Assembly (NCBI GenBank): GCA_963823515.1 | Contig: CAWGMB010000001.1 | Span: 1-64,000, forward strand | Length of the DNA: 64,000 nt | Direction of reading: 5' to 3' | DNA from: Miltoncostaea sp963823515 | GTDB taxonomy: Bacteria; Actinomycetota; Thermoleophilia; Miltoncostaeales; Miltoncostaeaceae | In this document: positions 60,384 to 64,000 of the stretch, in pieces | How positions within the stretch are numbered: the stretch's first letter is position 1 | Layout: each line of letters begins with the position of its first letter | Position numbers and translations under genes: made by a program | The notes under the pieces: generated by a model | Database searches by the model: none | What the model saw: only the letters and a program-made list of their open reading frames with translations | Told to the model about the DNA's origin: nothing

Positions 60384-61478
60384 ATGAAGTTGCGTCCATG
60401 GGCCGTCCGTGCGCTGGCCAGCGTGGCGGTGATCGGCCTCGGGCTCGGTCTCGCCGCGTGCGGCGACGATGACGATTCAGCCGGCACAGGCGCGGCGTCG
60501 GCGGAGACGACACTGAACTTCGGCTACGTCACGACCGCCCAGCACCCGTACGGCCTGGCTCTGCAGGCGTTCGCCGACAAGGTGGCGGCGGACTCCGGCG
60601 GCAAGCTCGCGATCAACCTGCTGCCGACCTACGGCGGCGGCAACGACCTGACCCTGCTCGACGACATCGCCGGTGGAACCGTCGATGGCGGCACGGTGTC
60701 CTCGGCGGTGTGGGACGGCAAGGGCGTGCCCGACTTCGAGGCGCTCCAGATGCCTTTCCTGATCACGAACTACGCGGTCGAGTCGGCCGTGCTCAACAGC
60801 GACATCGCGACCGACATGCTCAAGGGCACCGAGAAGATCGGCGTGACGGGCCTCGCGATCCACGAGGGTGGCCTTCGCAAGCCCCTCGGCAAGTCGGCCT
60901 GCCTGAAGAGTCCCGCCGACTTCAAGGGGACCAAGATCCGCTCGGTGGAGTCGCCGGTCCTGGTCGACGGCCTCCGGGCCCTCGGCGCCAACCCGACCCC
61001 GCTCCCGCTGAGCGACGTCTACCTCGCTCTCAAGAGCGGGACCGTGGACGCGATGGAGGCGAACCTCGGCCTCGTCTTCACCCAGAAGTACTACGAGGTG
61101 GCGAAGTGCCTCACGGGCAACCTCACCCTGTGGCCCTTCCCGACGGTCCTCAACATGAACACCGACAAGTGGAACTCGCTCTCGTCTGAGCAGCAGGGCT
61201 GGATCAGTGACGCTGCCGCGCAGATCGACGACGAGTCGATCAAGATCCTCACCAACCCGGACAGCACCCTGGTGGCGGATCTCTGCGCGGCCGGGATGAA
61301 GTTCGGGACGGCCACCGCGGCCGACCAGACCGCCCTGCGCAAGGGTGAGGACTCGGTCTACGCGAAGTACTCGGCCAACGAGCCGACCGGTGGCTTCATC
61401 ACGGCCATCGAGAAGGTGAAGGCGGAGACCCCGCCCCCACCGGCCCCCGCGCCCTACCCCGACGGTTGCACGGAGTAG
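60384..61478 (+). CDS. TRAP transporter substrate-binding lipoprotein (DctP family)
   Basis: A 364-residue exported lipoprotein (lipobox LAAC) with the DctP fold: NFGYVTTAQHPYGLALQAFA, FEALQMPFLITNY, the FKGTKIRSVESPVLVDGLRA carboxylate-binding stretch (Arg conserved) and LSDVYLALKSGTVDAMEANL. TRAP systems take up organic acids such as C4-dicarboxylates, ectoine or sialic acid using ion gradients. The start is ATG 60384 (a GTG at 60375 is an alternative) behind a G-run. The membrane subunits follow. Confidence 0.92.
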   Translation: MKLRPWAVRALASVAVIGLGLGLAACGDDDDSAGTGAASAETTLNFGYVTTAQHPYGLALQAFADKVAADSGGKLAINLLPTYGGGNDLTLLDDIAGGTVDGGTVSSAVWDGKGVPDFEALQMPFLITNYAVESAVLNSDIATDMLKGTEKIGVTGLAIHEGGLRKPLGKSACLKSPADFKGTKIRSVESPVLVDGLRALGANPTPLPLSDVYLALKSGTVDAMEANLGLVFTQKYYEVAKCLTGNLTLWPFPTVLNMNTDKWNSLSSEQQGWISDAAAQIDDESIKILTNPDSTLVADLCAAGMKFGTATAADQTALRKGEDSVYAKYSANEPTGGFITAIEKVKAETPPPPAPAPYPDGCTE

Positions 61479-61492
61479 TGATCGCTCGCACC

Positions 61493-61536
61493 GCTCCGGC
61501 GGACCCACGGGCGATCGCCCGGGGGTCCGCCGGAGC
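61493..61536 (+). terminator. Long hairpin between DctP and DctQM (attenuator)
   Basis: A 14-bp stem GCTCCGGCGGACCC (61493-61506) pairs with 61523-61536, and the loop itself holds the perfect palindrome CGGGCGATCGCCCG (61508-61521). Placed between binding protein and permease, it would let most transcripts end after DctP, giving excess binding protein. Confidence 0.7.
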
Positions 61537-61592
61537 CGGTGATGTCCTGTACGCCGCCGTAGGTCTCGGCCCGTCACGGCTCGGGTCGTGAG

Positions 61593-63554
61593 GTGACGGA
61601 ACACGCGGAGGCCGAGCCGAAACCGCTGAGCGGGGTGGCCCGGGTGACCGGAGCGCTCTCCGCAGGAGCCGCGGGGATCGCCACGGTCGCGGCACTCCTC
61701 GCGGGCACGTCGATCGTCGTCGCGATCTTCGCCAACGTCGCCCGCCGCGTCCTCACCGATCAGTCGATCTACGGCGCCGAGGAGTTCGCGCGGTTCGCGT
61801 TCCTCTGGGTGATCTGGATGGGCGTGTCGCTCGCCGTCCGCCGCGGCGCGGTCACCGTCATCACACTGCTCACCGAGCGCGGTCCGTGGTGGTGGCGGGC
61901 CTCGATACACGCTCTGGCGGGGAGCGCCCTCGGGGTCTTGCTGGTCTACTCCTGCTGGCGCTCGGTCGAGTACGTCACCTCACCGGTGGCGACCGACGCG
62001 GTGAGCGCCGCCCTGCGGGCGCCGGTGTGGATCCCGATCGCCTCGATGACGGTCGGCTACATCTTCATCACCATCCACTACGCGCACTCGCTGGTGCTCG
62101 GCACCCAGAGAGTGATCGCGGGTGGGCCGCGCGCGTACCGGACCGTCGGCGTCGGGATCGTCGGCGGACTCGCCCTGGCCATCGTCCTCTGGGCGGTCTC
62201 CTACGGTCTGCTTCAGGCCGGGGTGACCCCGCTCATCCCTCTCGGCATCATCTTCGTCGCGCTCACGCTCGCCGGTATGCCAGTGGTCTTCATGCTCTCG
62301 TTCGTCGGCATCCTGGGCGCCGCGTCGATCCTCGGCCTCGCGTTCTTCCCCTTCGGCTCGAACGATCCGCTCTTCCCCTTTCGCACCACGCAGACCGCGA
62401 TGGGCCTGTCGTCGGGTAGCGAGCTGCTGGTCATCTTCGAGTTCCTGGTCGTGGCCGAGGTGATGAACGCCACCAGCCTCTCGGCCCGCCTGATCCGGGT
62501 GGCGGCGGCCTTCGTGGGCCACTTCCGGGGCGGCATGGCCTACGTGTGCCAGCTCACCTCGGCGCTCCTGTCCGGGATCTCCGGCTCGGCCCAGGCCGAT
62601 GCCGCCGTCATGACGCCCCTGCTGGTGCCGGCGATGGAGAAGGAGGGCTACCGTCGCGACGTGGCCGCGGCCGTGGTCGCCGGCGCCTCGATCAAGGGCC
62701 CCGTCGGCCCCATCTCGGTGATGTACATCGTCTACGGCTTCATCGTCTCGGGTCTCGGCGCCGCGCCGATCGACCGGATGCTCGTCACCGGCATCGTCAT
62801 GGTCGGCGGGCTGCTCGTGCTGCAGGGGGCGGTCGTATCGCTGGTCGTGCGCCTCAACGGAATGGCGGCGCCCCACCCGTTTCGGGGATGGGGGGAGATC
62901 GGGCGCGCGCTGCTGGCCGGTGCGCCGGTGCTGATGATCCCCGTGATCATCCTGGGCGGCATCCTGAGCGGCTACTTCGTGCCCTTCGAGTCGGCCGCCG
63001 TGGCGGTGGTCGTGACGCTCATCCTCGGCGCCCTCTACCGGGGGATGTCGGCACTCGCGCTCGCCCGGGCCGTGGTGCTGGCGGCGACCGAGACCGGCGT
63101 CGTGATGTTGCTGCTGGGCGACTCGGCGATCCTCGCCAAGCTGCTCTTCCTCGACGGCTTCGGCCAGACGCTTCAGACCTGGATAACGGGGATCACCACG
63201 AACCCCCAGGTCTTCATGCTCATCGTCATCGGCATCCTGCTGCTGGTCGGCATGTTCGTCGAGCCGCTGCCGGCCCTCTTCATCCTGGCGCCGTTCCTCG
63301 CCCCCGTGGCGGTGGGCGTCTACGGCATCGACCCCGTCCAGTTCGCCGTCGTGGTGGTGATGAGCCTGGTGCTCGGCCTGATCCATCCTCCCGTGGGCCT
63401 GGTGCTGTTCCTCGTGTCGAGCATCTCCAAGGTGAAGTTCGAACGCCTCTCGCTGACGCTGGTGCCGTGGCTCGGCATCAGCCTGGTGATGCTGATCATG
63501 GTGGCGCTGCTCCCCGCCGGCGCGATCACCTGGCTGGCCGACTGGTGGCTCTGA
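61593..63554 (+). CDS. TRAP transporter fused small/large permease (DctQM)
   Basis: A 653-residue membrane protein combining DctQ (about residues 1-190, four helices, with EEFARFAFLWVIWMGVSLAV) and DctM (about 195-653, 12 or so helices: FIVSGLG, the ISGSAQADAAVMTPLLVPAM signature loop and PLPALFILAPFLAPVA). The DctQM fusion is common in such systems. It starts at GTG 61593 behind a weak ribosome binding site and depends on readthrough of the hairpin upstream. Confidence 0.93.
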   Translation: MTEHAEAEPKPLSGVARVTGALSAGAAGIATVAALLAGTSIVVAIFANVARRVLTDQSIYGAEEFARFAFLWVIWMGVSLAVRRGAVTVITLLTERGPWWWRASIHALAGSALGVLLVYSCWRSVEYVTSPVATDAVSAALRAPVWIPIASMTVGYIFITIHYAHSLVLGTQRVIAGGPRAYRTVGVGIVGGLALAIVLWAVSYGLLQAGVTPLIPLGIIFVALTLAGMPVVFMLSFVGILGAASILGLAFFPFGSNDPLFPFRTTQTAMGLSSGSELLVIFEFLVVAEVMNATSLSARLIRVAAAFVGHFRGGMAYVCQLTSALLSGISGSAQADAAVMTPLLVPAMEKEGYRRDVAAAVVAGASIKGPVGPISVMYIVYGFIVSGLGAAPIDRMLVTGIVMVGGLLVLQGAVVSLVVRLNGMAAPHPFRGWGEIGRALLAGAPVLMIPVIILGGILSGYFVPFESAAVAVVVTLILGALYRGMSALALARAVVLAATETGVVMLLLGDSAILAKLLFLDGFGQTLQTWITGITTNPQVFMLIVIGILLLVGMFVEPLPALFILAPFLAPVAVGVYGIDPVQFAVVVVMSLVLGLIHPPVGLVLFLVSSISKVKFERLSLTLVPWLGISLVMLIMVALLPAGAITWLADWWL

Positions 63555-63587
63555 GGGCCGCCGGCCGGTCCCCGGGGTCGGGACGGC

Positions 63588-64000
63588 CTACGGGGCCAGC
63601 GCTCCCGCGGCCGGCCGCCGCTCGGGCGCGAGCGCGAACGCGTCTGCGATCAGCTCGTAGGAGCGTCGCCGGGCGCCGTGGTCGTGAGTGATCGTGACGA
63701 CCAGGATCTCCCGCGCGCCGTAGTCGGCGGCCACGCCCTCGAGACCCGCGCGCACGTCGGCCGGGGTGCCCACCACCATCCGGCGCGAGCGGCGCCGGGG
63801 CCGGGCCGGGTCGTCCCGCGCGCGGCGGCGTGCTTCCTCCTCGGCGAGGAAGGCCGCCGCGGTCTCGACCGGGGGCACCGGGATCAGGTGCCCCCGTCGC
63901 AGGAGCCGCATCGCCATCGTGACGCTCGTGGCGAGCATCTCGGCCTGATCGGTGGTCTCGGCGCAGATCGCCGAGACCGCGGCGATCACCCGGGGCTCGG
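63588..64000 (-). CDS. LLM-class flavin-dependent oxidoreductase, C-terminal part (runs off the window)
   Basis: At least 137 residues of the end of a luciferase-like monooxygenase-family protein on the minus strand: VIAAVSAICAETTDQAEMLA, LLRRGHLIPVPPVETA, and RRMVVGTPADVRAGLEGVAA, then DYGAREILVVTITHDHGARR, near the C terminus. These are the C-terminal strands and helices of LLM proteins, which use FMN or F420. The N terminus lies beyond 64000, so the cofactor and exact subgroup cannot be seen. Confidence 0.85.
   Translation of the reverse strand, partial: EPRVIAAVSAICAETTDQAEMLATSVTMAMRLLRRGHLIPVPPVETAAAFLAEEEARRRARDDPARPRRRSRRMVVGTPADVRAGLEGVAADYGAREILVVTITHDHGARRRSYELIADAFALAPERRPAAGALAP

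Overview
The window is about 64 kb of very GC-rich DNA with dense, short-spaced genes, frequent GTG (sometimes TTG) starts and GTGA/ATGA stop-start overlaps. The gene set is actinobacterial in character: a MarP-like membrane serine protease, an AddAB/AdnAB-type recombination nuclease, Ssb ending in DIPF, a VanW/peptidoglycan-binding protein, a PAC2 protein, a short CuA oxidase subunit II beside a subunit I fused to cytochrome c, and many -10 boxes of the TANNNT type placed 6-7 nt before start codons (leaderless genes). A deep-branching actinobacterium such as a member of Thermoleophilia would fit, but that placement is inference from gene content and style, not from a marker gene. No rRNA, tRNA, CRISPR array, integrase or insertion sequence was recognised.

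Layout. 0-5 kb: thioredoxin-TPR protein, UbiE-like methyltransferase, a lone PilB/GspE ATPase with an Ala-Pro-Thr repeat, polyphosphate kinase 2. 5-12.5 kb: a two-gene helicase-nuclease operon divergent from dinB around a GC palindrome. 12.5-15.4 kb: a compact module resembling methylamine dehydrogenase maturation and light-chain genes (MauE-thioredoxin fusion, Tat-exported Cys-rich MauA-like protein, membrane plus beta-propeller protein). 15.4-23.9 kb: two tandem HD-GYP genes, ssb, DsbA/FrnE, MarP, VanW, PAC2. 24-28.4 kb: a secreted thioester-domain protein, a D-Ala-D-Ala carboxypeptidase, and an HD-hydrolase/DUF429 fusion.

28.4-37.5 kb is an accessory stretch with several broken genes (EEP-family nuclease/phosphatase, glutamine synthetase, CapA remnant) mixed with intact ones: a three-gene ABC exporter, zwf, a quinone-reductase-like MDR protein that appears to start at ATC, and a primase-polymerase/zinc finger/HIRAN fusion. 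37.5-45.5 kb: a secreted helical protein, an ABC exporter, the cytochrome oxidase cluster (coxB, coxA-cyt c, ctaG), a GST. 45.5-51.5 kb: a LuxR-type regulator preceded by a leaderless 20-codon upstream ORF, an alpha/beta hydrolase fold that has lost its nucleophile, VOC protein, cytochrome P460-like lipoprotein, half an MFS transporter, EamA transporter, LapA.

51.6-55.1 kb is a glycine-betaine/choline-type ABC operon whose first permease is frameshifted. It is followed by a GH13 alpha-glucosidase, a merR-ahcY operon, an amphi-Trp protein, a TRAP transporter (DctP then fused DctQM) with a strong promoter and an operator-like inverted repeat, and the C-terminal part of a luciferase-like flavin oxidoreductase running off the right edge. 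The best candidates for something undescribed are the MauE/MauA-like/propeller module, the PrimPol-CHC2-HIRAN protein, the HD-DUF429 fusion and the MerR-AhcY pairing.
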